DNA of 64,000 nucleotides from CAIWHR01 sp963836265 (GCA_963836265.1 CAWIIO010000001.1:620001-684000); one strand, 5' to 3'; shown: positions 34,923 to 43,430, counted from the first letter of the stretch. Numbers and translations: made by a program. The notes: generated by a model not told the origin, from the sequence alone.

Positions 34923-35993
34923 ATGAAACAGCAAATACGCTTCTGCAGGTCACGCGACGACGTACGGATCGCTTTTGCGACGGCGGGTGAGGGTCCGCCC
35001 CTGGTGCGTGTCAACAACTGGTTCACGCACCTCGAGCTAGATTGGGACAATCCGGTCTGGCGCCATTGGTCCGAGGCCCTCGCCGAACGGCGGATGCTGG
35101 TCCGCTACGACCCGCGAGGCTCGGGCCTTTCCGATCGGGACGAGACCGATTTTTCCCTCGACGCCATGGTGGCGGACCTCGAGGCAGTGGTCGATGCGCT
35201 CAAGCTTCGCCGCTTCCCGTTGCTCGGCTTGTGCCAAGGCGGCGTGATCGCCGTCGCCTACGCGGCACGCCATCCCGAGCGGGTCAGTCGCCTAGTGCTC
35301 TACGACAGCTACCCCTTTGGCGCCTTCGTGGACGAGGCCGGCGAGAAGTTGGCGACGCAGGCGCAGGCGTTCTCGCAGATGATCGAAGTCGGCTGGGGCA
35401 GGAAGGTGGGGGCGTTTCGCGAATTGTTCGCGAATCTACTGATGCCTGACGCCGCCGGACATCACCTCAAGTGGATCGGCGAAATGCAGCGGCGCAGCGC
35501 GTCGCCGGCAATCGCATGCCAGCTATGGAACGCCTTTAACACCTTTGACATCCGTGGCGAGGCACCGAAGGTCACGGCGCCCACGCTCGTCTTTCATGTC
35601 CGAGGCGACGCCATGGTGCCGTTCGAGGCGGGCCGGCGTCTCGCCGCAGCGATACCGAATGCCCGCTTCCTGCCACTCGAAGGGAAGAACCACATTCTCC
35701 GTGCCGATGAACCGGCGTGGCCGATCTTCAAGAAAGCACTGAATGAATTCCTCGGCGCGGACGAGCAGGCCGATAGCTCCGAGGTGGAGGAGTTCGCTGC
35801 GTTGACGGCGCGCGAAAGGGAGATTCTGGACTGTATTGCACGCGGTCAGACCAACTCCCAGATCGCGGACTGCCTGCGCATCGCCGAGAAGACCGTCCGC
35901 AATCACGTCACCAGCGTCTTTTCCAAGCTCGGTGCGGAGCATCGCTCGCAGGCCATCGTGATCGCTCGCAAGGCCGGCCTCGGCCGCGACTAA
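34923..35993 (+). CDS. Alpha/beta hydrolase fused to a LuxR-type DNA-binding domain
   Basis: 356 residues from ATG 34923; the longer frame reaching back to 34731 runs through IS sequence. Residues about 1-275 are an alpha/beta hydrolase: oxyanion side VRYDPRGSGLSDRD, nucleophile elbow LLGLCQGGVIA with Cys in place of Ser, acid in VFHVRGDAMVP and His in LEGKNHIL. Residues about 290-350 are LuxR HTH: ALTAREREILDCIARGQTNS and AEKTVRNHVTSVFSKLGAEH. Such fusions probably bind or hydrolyse a small molecule and act on transcription. It stands alone, directly beside IS copy B. Confidence 0.85.
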   Translation: MKQQIRFCRSRDDVRIAFATAGEGPPLVRVNNWFTHLELDWDNPVWRHWSEALAERRMLVRYDPRGSGLSDRDETDFSLDAMVADLEAVVDALKLRRFPLLGLCQGGVIAVAYAARHPERVSRLVLYDSYPFGAFVDEAGEKLATQAQAFSQMIEVGWGRKVGAFRELFANLLMPDAAGHHLKWIGEMQRRSASPAIACQLWNAFNTFDIRGEAPKVTAPTLVFHVRGDAMVPFEAGRRLAAAIPNARFLPLEGKNHILRADEPAWPIFKKALNEFLGADEQADSSEVEEFAALTAREREILDCIARGQTNSQIADCLRIAEKTVRNHVTSVFSKLGAEHRSQAIVIARKAGLGRD

Positions 35994-36146
35994 GTAGCGG
36001 CAGCGGTCGGAACCTGGGTCCTGCGTCCCACAAATCGTCGTCGCTCCTCCGGGATTTTGGCTCGGCCCGTGGCCGTCGCCTCATGACGACGGCCACGAGG
36101 CCGTGTCAACCTGCGAGCGTCAAGTCCACACGAAACGGAGGGCACC

Positions 36147-36749
36147 ATGGGCACGAAAGGAGCAAGCCTTGTTCAGCAACGGCAAGACCCGCTGCGCGCG
36201 CGTTACCGCGGCGCTCCGGCCGAGGCCTGGATCAACGACGGCGCGCAGACGATCAGCGCGTGCGGTGGGGATCCGTTTCATGGCGTCGTTGCGCCTGCCA
36301 ACAGTGGCGACGCGACGTTGCAATTCGGGATTCACCGGGCCATCGGCGGATTTCACGACTACCCGAATCCGGGCGATCTTCTGAGCGCCGCACTGGCGGC
36401 TTGCTTCGACTCGACGTTGCGGATGATCGCCGAGCATCTTGGCATTCGCCTGGAGACCCTGGAAGTGAAGGTCGATGCGGAATGCGACGTGCGCGGCTGC
36501 CTTCTGGTGGAGCGCGCGGTTCCCGTCGGCTTCCAGCGCATGCATTGCGGCGTCAGGCTGCAGACAAAGGATCGCGTCGACGAAGAAACGATCAAGAGGC
36601 TCATTGCCGCCGCCGAACACAGTTGCGTCGTCATGCAAACGCTGCGTAACGGCGTCAACGTGCAAACGCAAGTCGAGACAATTCATGCCGCGGCGGCAGT
36701 GGCTGCGGCCGCAAGCCATGATGTGCATGCCTCGACGCCAACCCCGTGA
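36147..36749 (+). CDS. OsmC-family peroxide/thiol protein
   Basis: 200 residues with the OsmC layout: FHDYPNPGDLLSAALAACFD carries the first reactive Cys on the central helix and IAAAEHSCVVMQTLRNGVNV the second. OsmC/Ohr proteins detoxify organic hydroperoxides with a Cys pair. The start has CGGAGGG about 6 bases upstream. The Ala/His-rich C-terminal tail (AAAAVAAAASHDVHAS) is unusual. The methyltransferase remnant follows 14 bases later, so the two were probably co-transcribed. Confidence 0.85.
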   Translation: MGTKGASLVQQRQDPLRARYRGAPAEAWINDGAQTISACGGDPFHGVVAPANSGDATLQFGIHRAIGGFHDYPNPGDLLSAALAACFDSTLRMIAEHLGIRLETLEVKVDAECDVRGCLLVERAVPVGFQRMHCGVRLQTKDRVDEETIKRLIAAAEHSCVVMQTLRNGVNVQTQVETIHAAAAVAAAASHDVHASTPTP

Positions 36750-36763
36750 CCAGGAGAATCGTC

Positions 36764-37087
36764 ATGCTCGAAATCACTTCCGCCTCCACCGTCGACCTCG
36801 TTGCCCTGAAAGGCAGGCAGCAGGCCGCTTGGTCCGCCGGCGACTACGCCGTTGTGGGCACGACGCTGCAGATCGTCGGCGAGACGCTTTGCGAGGCCCG
36901 CGAGCTGCGTGCCGGCGAGCGGGTGCTCGACATCGCCGTCGGAAACGGCAACGCGACGCTCGCCGCGGCGCGACGCGGGGCCGATGTCACGTCCACCGAC
37001 TACGTCCAGTCGCTGCTCGAGCGTGGGCGCGTCAGGGCGAGCGCCGAGGGCCTGAGCGTAAGGTTCGAGCAGGCGGACGCCGAGAGG
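36764..37087 (+). pseudogene. SAM-dependent methyltransferase, N-terminal fragment
   Basis: The first ~108 residues of a class I methyltransferase are clear: TVDLVALKGRQQAAWSAGDY, the SAM motif VLDIAVGNGNATLAAARRGA and the acidic post-I segment VTSTDYVQSL. After FEQADAE the family's motif (ALPFxDxxFD) is replaced by unrelated sequence that turns out to be the end of a toxin gene. About 170 residues are lost, so it is inactive. Confidence 0.75.
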
Positions 37088-37152
37088 CCGCGCAACGCGA
37101 CATCGAAATCGCCAAAACTCGATTCAGGGAACTGATGAGGGATCGAAGATGA
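37088..37152 (+). pseudogene. 3' end of a HigB/Gp49-like toxin gene
   Basis: In the second plus frame the bases encode QRDIEIAKTRFRELMRDRR and stop at 37150-37152. This is the typical tail of RelE/Gp49-like toxins (E-I-E-x-A-x-x-R). It overlaps the antitoxin ATG (ATGA), as toxin-first higBA-type loci do. All upstream toxin sequence is gone. Confidence 0.55.
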
Positions 37153-37430
37153 CCGGAGCGAAAGTTTACGCAAGCGTGTGGGACGCGCTCGCCGATACGC
37201 CCGGGCAGGCAGCGAATCTGCGCGCACGCGCCGAACTCATGCAATAGATTTCGGCCATTGTCGAAAAAAACCGCTGGACACAGACCGAGGCTGCGCGACA
37301 CTGCGGAATCACCCAGCCGCGCATGAATGACCTGCTCCGTGGCCGCGTGTCTCGGTTTTCAATCGATGCGCTGGTCAACATCGCCACGTCGATTGGCCGT
37401 CGAGTTCATGTGGAGCTAGAGAGAGCATGA
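37149..37430 (+). pseudogene. XRE-type (HigA-like) antitoxin with in-frame TAG
   Basis: 93 codons in one frame with a single amber TAG at codon 33 (37245-37247). Before it: TGAKVYASVWDALADTPGQA. After it: the HTH, WTQTEAARHCGITQPRMNDL, then SIDALVNIATSIGRRVHVEL. The expected residue at the stop is Gln, so a CAG-to-TAG change is the simplest cause. Its toxin partner is already deleted, consistent with decay. Confidence 0.75.
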
Positions 37431-37505
37431 TCTGCAATCCACCTATCACCACGTGGTTCCATCTCGCAGAGGATCGAGCGATCCTGAGCGCAAATCTGGA
37501 CAGCC

Positions 37506-37600
37506 ATGACGAACCTGATCGTACGTGACATCGATGAATTCCTGGTTCGGGCGCTCTAGCAACGAGCGGCAAGACATGGCCGGAAACTACGCGGAAATGC
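37506..37600 (+). pseudogene. FitA-like antitoxin remnant with early TAG
   Basis: Reads MTNLIVRDIDEFLVRAL, then TAG at 37557-37559, then QRAARHGRKLRGN in the same frame. This matches the ribbon-helix-helix start of FitA-type antitoxins (x-N-L-x-V-R-x-x-D ... A-L-K-x-R-A-x-R-H-G-R). The rest is lost. Confidence 0.55.
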
Positions 37601-37642
37601 GTCGTGAGATAGGCGGAATGTGAAGCCGGCATGTGCGCTCCC

Positions 37643-38077
37643 TCATTTCGCAACCCGCGAACTCAAGGCCTTTGATACCGCCTCGGCAGGTGTCAAGACC
37701 CCAACCCCCTCGATTGTCGTCCCGTAAAGGTGTCCGAAGTCACGCCGGTCGCCCGTGACCAGCGCCGAGGCTCTGGCCGCAATCGCGGCGGCGAGGATCG
37801 GCACGTCTTTGTCGGGTAGTCGGCGAGCTGCGGCAAGTTGAATTTCTGTTTGGCTTGGTTCGGCCACCAATAGAAGGCCAGCTATCAAACTGTCGAATTC
37901 AGCGACGCGTTCGGGAAATTTGACTGCGATGTTTCGCGCCGCCTCTTCCAGTGCGTAGCGGGACGAGACCAGCTCAAGCCGCCGTTCGGCTGCAAGCCTG
38001 AACAGCGCCCTACCATTACCGTCGGGATTGTGCGCCGCCGTGAAGATGACGTTGGCGTCTAGAAAGAAACGCCTCAC
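37643..38077 (-). CDS. PIN-domain toxin (VapC-like)
   Basis: 144 residues with the PIN acidic residues: first Asp in FFLDANVIFTAA, Glu in RYALEEAARNI, Asp in LPDKDVPILAAAIAARASAL and the late VTGDRRDFGHLYG. PIN toxins are Mg-dependent RNases. The start overlaps the end of the AbrB-like antitoxin gene (ATGA), the usual TA order. Intact. Confidence 0.85.
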   Translation of the reverse strand: MRRFFLDANVIFTAAHNPDGNGRALFRLAAERRLELVSSRYALEEAARNIAVKFPERVAEFDSLIAGLLLVAEPSQTEIQLAAARRLPDKDVPILAAAIAARASALVTGDRRDFGHLYGTTIEGVGVLTPAEAVSKALSSRVAK

Positions 38078-38322
38078 TTGCGCTTGAGGATCCGCGCGAG
38101 CCGAGTCGCCGTCTTGGCATCCATGCGGTCGGCCGTCTCGAACTCCCGGATACGGGCATCGCTATAGATCTCGATCGGGTAAATCGCTGCGGGACGCAAG
38201 ACTATTGCGCCTTCGGGAGTTGTATCCACAAGCAGCGTCACGTCGCCTTCGAGCCCGAGGCGCTTGAGAATCCCCTTGGGGATCGACATCTGCCCTTTCT
38301 TGCCCAGCTTGACTGTTTCCAT
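38074..38322 (-). CDS. AbrB/SpoVT-type antitoxin
   Basis: 82 residues from ATG 38322; the ATG at 38361 adds an unlikely leader. Swapped-hairpin DNA-binding motif ETVKLGKKGQMSIPKGILKR, followed by VTLLVDTTPEGAIVLRPA and a helical tail that should block the PIN toxin. Antitoxin precedes toxin with a 4-base overlap; autoregulation is expected. Confidence 0.82.
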   Translation of the reverse strand: METVKLGKKGQMSIPKGILKRLGLEGDVTLLVDTTPEGAIVLRPAAIYPIEIYSDARIREFETADRMDAKTATRLARILKRK

Positions 38323-38466
38323 GGCTTCACGTTTCCGCAATTCCGGGATCCCGGAATCCACCTATTCTGAACTCGCTCGAGGAGGTTGTAAAGCGCTCAC
38401 GTTATGAGCGATCAAGCAGTTGGCCGTCCCGAAAACCCATCGTGCCGTTGGAGCTTGCCGCGCGGC

Positions 38467-38559
38467 TCAATGCAACCAATCGGCGCTACCGTGACACTGC
38501 TTGAACTTCTTGCCGGATCCGCAGGGGCAGGGCTCGTTTCGGCCGACCTTGTTCGGATT
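38467..38559 (-). pseudogene. SEC-C zinc-motif fragment
   Basis: The minus frame reads NKVGRNEPCPCGSGKKFKQC then HGSADWLH and stop: the C-x-C-x8-C-H zinc-binding tail of SecA/YchJ/UPF0149-like proteins. The frame is closed by a stop a few codons upstream, next to IS-like ends, so only the tail remains. Confidence 0.7.
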
Positions 38560-38569
38560 TCAGATCGGC

Positions 38570-38636
38570 TCATGTCGAGGGAAAAGTGCTACCCATGTGT
38601 CCGGAATAAAACGATACCTATGTGACCGGAATAGAC
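38570..38636. mobile_element. Isolated end of an IS481-like element
   Basis: Contains on the minus strand ATAGGTATCGTTTTATTCCG and GACACATGGGTAGCACTT, closely similar to the end at 62460-62500 (ATGGGTAACA...TTCCGGACACATGGGTAACACTT). It abuts the amidohydrolase fragment, suggesting an IS-mediated deletion. Confidence 0.45.
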
Positions 38637-38759
38637 CATCGCAGCGTAGTCGCCATACATGCGCGGGCCGACGCAATCGGTGAGCCAGGGGTAGCGGTTC
38701 GCTGACAGATCCCACAGGTGATGATGCGCGTCGACCACGCGCTTCAATGCCAACGCCAT
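38637..38759 (-). pseudogene. Amidohydrolase (COG3618-like lactonase) N-terminal fragment
   Basis: From ATG 38759 the frame reads RVVDAHHHLWDLSANRYPWL with the His-x-His metal motif and GPRMYGDYAA, then runs into the IS-like end. The family contains sugar-lactone hydrolases. Located just downstream of the LacI gene on the same strand, it was probably part of the sugar-acid locus before truncation. Confidence 0.65.
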
Positions 38760-38840
38760 CCGCTGATCAGATCTTCCACCTGCTTCCTTTTCTTCCGAGT
38801 CCAGCGCGTTGGGACCACATCACACAGGCACGCGAGACGT

Positions 38841-39911
38841 TCACGGCAGGTTCTCTCTCAACACGACGCCGATACGCACCGGCTCAACGCCGGCGAGCGC
38901 CGGCGCTTCGTCGCGCAGGTTGCACAGGATGCGCACGCTGTTCATCACGAGCGTCTGGGGTGAAACGTTGATCACCGCGTCGAGCGTGCCGTCGATCAAC
39001 AGCGCTCGCGTCTCCGGTGTCAGGCCGTGGCCGACGAACACGATGTCCTGGTCGCGCCCGACTTCCTTCAATGCGCGCCCGATGCCGTCGGAGGCGCCGC
39101 CCACGTTGTAGATGCCGGCGAGATCGGGGTGCTGGAGCAACAACTGCCGCGCCTGCCGGTAGTTGATCTCCGCATCGTCGCGTCCTTCGCGCAGGCCAAC
39201 GACCTTGAGCGACGGGAAGCTCTCGGCGAGAATGTGCTGGAAGCCCATCTCCCGCTCCTCATGCCCGCGATACGAGAGGGAGCCAGCGAACATCGCAACC
39301 TTGCAGGCGCGCGGCCGCGGACCGATGAAGCGGCCGAGCAGCAGACCCGCGGTGCGCCCGGCCGCGCGGTTGTCCATGCCGACGAAGGCGACGCGCGGCG
39401 CGGAGAGCACGTCGGTGATCAGCGTGACAATCGGCACGCTTTCCGACGCGAGCGTGGTGATCGCCTCGCGCACGAGCGGGTGCTCGAGCGCCATGCAGGC
39501 GACACCCTGGCTGCGGCGACCGTAATGCAGCAGGCGCTCGGCGAGCACTTTCGGATTGAAGCCGTCGATGAAGTGCGTCGTGCAGCGCACGTTGTACGGC
39601 GCGAGCTGGTCTTCCATGTACGAGACCGTCTCGCCCAGCATGTTCAGGTAGCGGTTGGTGCCGCCGGGAAGCAGGAAAGCGATCGAGGTCGGCGCAGGCT
39701 TCAGCGTACGGGCCAGATCGGCATCCGGCAGGTAGGCGAGCGCAGCCGCGGCCTTCACCACGCGCTGTGCCGTGGTCGAGCGTACGTTGCCTCGGCCGTG
39801 CAGCACTCGATCGACCGTCGCGGTCGACACCCCGGCCGCCCGCGCGACGTCGGTGATGCGACTGCGGGGCGGCGTCGTGCCGGGGGACAATCGGTCGCTT
39901 GAGTCCATCAA
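38841..39911 (-). CDS. LacI-family transcriptional regulator
   Basis: 356 residues. N-terminal HTH (ITDVARAAGVSTATVDRVLH) and hinge (AYLPDADLARTLKPA), then a periplasmic-binding-protein-like sensor domain (IAFLLPGGTNRYLNMLGETV, VAFVGMDNRAAGRTAGLLLG, GIYNVGGASDGIGRALKEVG). Divergent from the TRAP operon, with a palindrome in between, so probably the local repressor responding to the pathway sugar. ATGs at 39911 and 39908 are both possible starts. Confidence 0.9.
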   Translation of the reverse strand: MMDSSDRLSPGTTPPRSRITDVARAAGVSTATVDRVLHGRGNVRSTTAQRVVKAAAALAYLPDADLARTLKPAPTSIAFLLPGGTNRYLNMLGETVSYMEDQLAPYNVRCTTHFIDGFNPKVLAERLLHYGRRSQGVACMALEHPLVREAITTLASESVPIVTLITDVLSAPRVAFVGMDNRAAGRTAGLLLGRFIGPRPRACKVAMFAGSLSYRGHEEREMGFQHILAESFPSLKVVGLREGRDDAEINYRQARQLLLQHPDLAGIYNVGGASDGIGRALKEVGRDQDIVFVGHGLTPETRALLIDGTLDAVINVSPQTLVMNSVRILCNLRDEAPALAGVEPVRIGVVLRENLP

Positions 39912-39918
39912 AACCCAT

Positions 39919-39933
39919 CAATCAATTGATTTG
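39919..39933. promoter_or_regulatory. Candidate LacI operator
   Basis: AATCAATTGATT is a perfect 12-bp palindrome at 39920-39931 just upstream of the lacI-type gene. Related half-sites (GCATCAATT) occur near 39994-40002 close to the TRAP ribosome site. Location between divergent promoters suggests shared control. Confidence 0.5.
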
Positions 39934-40019
39934 ACGTTCGGCCTGGCGCGTCCGTATGGTGAAGCGTTTCCGGCGCGTTCGTCGCATCAGAACGCATCAA
40001 TTAGAGCAAAGGAGGAGGC

Positions 40020-41036
40020 ATGCTGGCAACCCCTATGAACCCGCGTCGGCGGCTGATCGCCGCGCTCGCCGCCGTCGCAGCGCTTGCGGCGGCCGGTGGC
40101 GTGCAGGCGCAGAAGACGATCGAGCTGCGCTACGGCCACATGAATCCGCCGTCTTCGGCCGCCGGCTTGCAGGCACAGTGGCTCGCCGAGGCGATCGCCA
40201 AGCACACCAACGGCCAGGTCAAGGTCACCGTCTATCCGTCGTCACAGCTGGGCAAGCTGCAGGAGCTCGCCGAGGCAGTGTCGACTGGCAGCATCGCGCT
40301 GTCGCACAACACCGCGGCCGGCATCGGCTCGCTCTATGAGCCTTTCGCTGCGCTCGACACGCCCTATCTGTACCGCGACGTCGATCACTTGATGAAGGTC
40401 GTCGACACGAACTCGCCCGTGATGAAGAAGCTGAACGAGGGCTTGATCAAGGCCGCGGGCGTGCGCGTCCTGTACGGCTACTACTTCGGCACCCGCCAGC
40501 TCACCACCAAGAAGGCCGTGTACCAGCCTGCCGATCTTTCGGGCATGAAGATCCGCGCGATCCCATTCCCGATCTACATGACCACCGTGCAGGGCCTGGG
40601 CGCGGTCCCGGTGCCGGTGGACTGGTCCGAAGTGCCCACTGCGCTCGCCACGGGCGTCGTCAACGGCCAGGAGAACCCGGTCAACGTCGTCCTCACCTCG
40701 AAGCTCTACGAGGTGCAGTCGCACATGATGCTGACCGACCACATCATGAACGCGCAACTTATCGTCATCAACGAGAAGACCTGGCAGGGCCTGTCGCCCG
40801 AGATCCGTGCGGGCATCGAGAAGGCGGCCGATGAGGTGCGCAAGCGCGCCACCGAATCGGTGCGCAAGAGCGAGGACGACGAGCTCGCGAAGCTCAAGTT
40901 GCTCGGCATGACGGTGATCGGACCGGCCGAAGGTCTCAAGCGCGATGCGTTCAAGGCCTCGGTGAACAAGCTCGTCGACGAGAAGTTCGGCGCCAAGTAC
41001 GGCGATCTCTACAAGGAGATCGCGGCGATCAGGTAG
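40020..41036 (+). CDS. dctP: TRAP transporter substrate-binding protein
   Basis: 338 residues. ATG at 40020 with AAAGGAGGAGG directly upstream. Signal peptide to about residue 30 (AALAAVAALAAAGGVQAQ). The mature DctP fold has LRYGHMNPPSSAAGLQAQWL at its start, the ligand-contact region GMKIRAIPFPIYMTTVQGLG and PVDWSEVPTALATGVVNGQE with the conserved segment near the binding-site Arg. It delivers an organic or sugar acid to DctQM in the periplasm. First gene of the operon. Confidence 0.92.
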   Translation: MLATPMNPRRRLIAALAAVAALAAAGGVQAQKTIELRYGHMNPPSSAAGLQAQWLAEAIAKHTNGQVKVTVYPSSQLGKLQELAEAVSTGSIALSHNTAAGIGSLYEPFAALDTPYLYRDVDHLMKVVDTNSPVMKKLNEGLIKAAGVRVLYGYYFGTRQLTTKKAVYQPADLSGMKIRAIPFPIYMTTVQGLGAVPVPVDWSEVPTALATGVVNGQENPVNVVLTSKLYEVQSHMMLTDHIMNAQLIVINEKTWQGLSPEIRAGIEKAADEVRKRATESVRKSEDDELAKLKLLGMTVIGPAEGLKRDAFKASVNKLVDEKFGAKYGDLYKEIAAIR

Positions 41037-41093
41037 CGCCCGACGGCGCAACGGCGGAGCAATGGCGGCTCCTCCCTGTGCAAGGATCGACGC

Positions 41094-41585
41094 GTGACGA
41101 CACTGCGCGAGGAGACCGGCTGGCTGGCCCGCGCCTGTCACGCGCTTGAAGCCGTGGCGATGGCGCTCCTGGTCGTGATGACCGCGTTCATCATCGTCCA
41201 GGTCGTCGCCCGCAACGTCCTCGCGCTGGGTTTTCCGTGGGCCGAGGAGCTGGCACGGTACGCGGGCCTGGGCGTGGTGTACCTGACGATCCCGCTGCTG
41301 CTGCTGGATGACCGACACGTCAAGGTCGACATCCTCTTGAAGTTAACGCGAGGCCTGCCGGCACGCATGGTCGCGACCCTCAACGAGCTGCTCGTCGTGG
41401 CCTTCTGCCTCGCGTCCCTCTATGGCGGGTGGCGCTTCCTCCAGCGCGCGGCACAGTTCTCGACCGCCGCGCTGGGCATCCCCAACTGGCTGTACTACAC
41501 GCCGGCGGCGATCGGCATGGTCATGTTGACGGTGGTCGCGTTCGCGCGCCTGGCGCGCATCCTTCGAGGGGGTACCGCCTCGTGA
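41094..41585 (+). CDS. dctQ: TRAP transporter small permease
   Basis: 163 residues, GTG start at 41094, four helices (VAMALLVVMTAFIIVQVVAR, AGLGVVYLTIPLLLLDDRHV, LNELLVVAFCLASLYGGW, YYTPAAIGMVMLTVVAFARL). Motifs WAEELARY and DDRHVKVDIL are diagnostic of DctQ. Its stop overlaps the DctM start by one base. Confidence 0.92.
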   Translation: MTTLREETGWLARACHALEAVAMALLVVMTAFIIVQVVARNVLALGFPWAEELARYAGLGVVYLTIPLLLLDDRHVKVDILLKLTRGLPARMVATLNELLVVAFCLASLYGGWRFLQRAAQFSTAALGIPNWLYYTPAAIGMVMLTVVAFARLARILRGGTAS

Positions 41586-42862
41586 TGAGCCTGTCCGCCC
41601 TGGCGCTGTTCCTCGTCACGATGCTGATGGGCGTGCCGGTCGCGATCTCGATGGGCCTTTCGGCCGCGATCGTCATCTGGTGGAACGACTTGCCGCTGAC
41701 CGTGCTCGCGCAGCGCACGATCAACGCGCTCGACTCGGTGCCGCTGCTCGCCGTGCCGATGTTCATCTTCGCCGCGGCGCTGTTCGGCGCCTCAGGGATC
41801 ACACGCTACCTGTTCGAGCTGATCCGGCTGGTCGTCGGCCGCATCCGGGGCGGCCTCGGCCACGTCACCGTGCTCGCTAACCTCGTGTTCTCCGGCATCT
41901 CCGGCGCGGCGCTGGCCGACATCGGCGCGCTCGGCGGCACACAGATCCGCATGATGCGCGAGCAAGGCTATCGCGACGAGTTCGCGGCTGGCATCACGAT
42001 GGCGGCGGCGACGATCGGCCCGATCTTCCCGCCCAGCATTCCGCTGATCATCTTCGCCGCCGCGGCCGAGGTGAGCGCGGTCAAGGTGCTGCTCGCCGGC
42101 GTGCTTCCAGGCGTGGTGATCGCGCTGCTCCTGATGCTGCAGATCGGCATCATGGCACGGCGCCAGAATCTGCCGCGGGACACGATCCTCGAGAACGCCC
42201 CGTCACTCGGCTCGGCGTTCACGAAGGCGCTGCCGGCGCTGCTCGCGCCCGTCATCCTGATCGGGGGGCTGGTGAGCGGTCTGTTCGGGCCCACCGAGGT
42301 CGCCGCCATCACCGTGCTCTACGCGCTGCTGCTGGGCTTCGTCGTCTATCGCCAACTGACCTGGACGGGGATCGTCGAGGCCGCGCGCGAAACGGTGCGC
42401 TCGACCGCGGCCGTGCTGTTCATCGTGGGCTCAGCCGCGCTGTTCGCCTGGGTGCTGACGATCGACCAGGTGCCGACGCGCGCCAGCGAGTTCCTGCTCG
42501 CGCTATCGAAGAGCCCGCTGGTGCTGCTGCTGATCGTCAACCTGATTCTGCTCGTCGTCGGCATGATCCTGGAGTCGATCGCGGCGATCCTGATCCTCGC
42601 ACCGATCTTCACGCCCGCGCTCGCCGCCGCGGGCGTGGACCCGGTGCACCTCGCGATCGTCGTCGTGCTGAACCTGATGATCGGGCTCCTCACGCCGCCA
42701 GTCGGCATGAGCCTTTACATGGTCGCGCAGGTCGCGCGCCTGCCATTGCACCGGGTCGTCGCCGGCGCAATGCCCTTCCTGGTACCGCTGATCGTCGCGC
42801 TGGCCGTGGTCACGTTCGTGCCGCAGCTCTCGGCGTGGCTGCCGAACCTGATGGTGAAATGA
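41585..42862 (+). CDS. dctM: TRAP transporter large permease
   Basis: 425 residues, about 12 helices. DctM signatures are PLLAVPMFIFAAALFGASGI, GGTQIRMMREQGYRDEFAAG, IGPIFPPSIPLIIFAAAAEV and NLMIGLLTPPVGMSLYMVAQ. It couples Na+ influx to substrate uptake together with DctP and DctQ. Confidence 0.93.
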   Translation: MSLSALALFLVTMLMGVPVAISMGLSAAIVIWWNDLPLTVLAQRTINALDSVPLLAVPMFIFAAALFGASGITRYLFELIRLVVGRIRGGLGHVTVLANLVFSGISGAALADIGALGGTQIRMMREQGYRDEFAAGITMAAATIGPIFPPSIPLIIFAAAAEVSAVKVLLAGVLPGVVIALLLMLQIGIMARRQNLPRDTILENAPSLGSAFTKALPALLAPVILIGGLVSGLFGPTEVAAITVLYALLLGFVVYRQLTWTGIVEAARETVRSTAAVLFIVGSAALFAWVLTIDQVPTRASEFLLALSKSPLVLLLIVNLILLVVGMILESIAAILILAPIFTPALAAAGVDPVHLAIVVVLNLMIGLLTPPVGMSLYMVAQVARLPLHRVVAGAMPFLVPLIVALAVVTFVPQLSAWLPNLMVK

Positions 42863-42865
42863 GAC

Positions 42866-43420
42866 ATGAGCCGCTTCCTCGGAGAAATCCGCCAGATCGC
42901 CTACGTCGTACCCGACATCGAGGCCTCCATCGACTACTGGGTCCAGGCGCTGGGGGTGGGCCCCTGGTACTACAACCCGAAGGTGCCGATTCGTAACTAC
43001 CGTTATCGGGGCCAGCGCTATGAGCCGCATAACTCGGTCGCGCTCGCCAATGCCGGGGCGCTTCAGATCGAGCTCGTGCAGACGCGCAACGACGTGCCGT
43101 CGATGTACCGCGACTTCCAGCGCGCCGGCCATGTAGGTGGCCAGCATTTCGCGTACTGGACGGAGAATTTCGACAGTGATCTCGCGCGCGCCGAGGCCGC
43201 GGGTTTCCGCGTATGCATGAGCGGCGAGGTCGGGGATAACGGCCGCTTCGTCTACTTCGAGGAGCGGACCGATCATGCGGGGCTCCATCCGGGTGCGGTG
43301 ATCGAACTCTCCGAGGTCGCGGGTCCGAAGGGACGGCTGTTCAGGATGATTCGCGACGCGGCGAAGGACTGGGACGGACGCGATCCGGTGCGCGCCTTCC
43401 CGGACCTCTCGACTCTGTAA
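42866..43420 (+). CDS. VOC-superfamily (glyoxalase-like) protein
   Basis: 184 residues, two beta-alpha-beta-beta-beta repeats: first half IRQIAYVVPDIEASIDYWVQ, second half GGQHFAYWTENFDSDLARAE with a late acidic position in GAVIELSEVAG. VOC enzymes use a metal for isomerisation, dioxygenation or epimerisation. It lies 3 bases after dctM and 10 before the RuBisCO-like gene, so it is very likely a pathway enzyme (perhaps an isomerase or epimerase of the keto-acid), but the reaction is unknown. Confidence 0.78.
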   Translation: MSRFLGEIRQIAYVVPDIEASIDYWVQALGVGPWYYNPKVPIRNYRYRGQRYEPHNSVALANAGALQIELVQTRNDVPSMYRDFQRAGHVGGQHFAYWTENFDSDLARAEAAGFRVCMSGEVGDNGRFVYFEERTDHAGLHPGAVIELSEVAGPKGRLFRMIRDAAKDWDGRDPVRAFPDLSTL

Positions 43421-43430
43421 TGGCCAGCGC

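Noticed and set aside
36001..36060. tRNA-like sequence after the hydrolase-LuxR gene (GAACCTGGGTCCTGCG)
   Set aside because: Only a T-arm-like half with no pairing partner; too weak to call.
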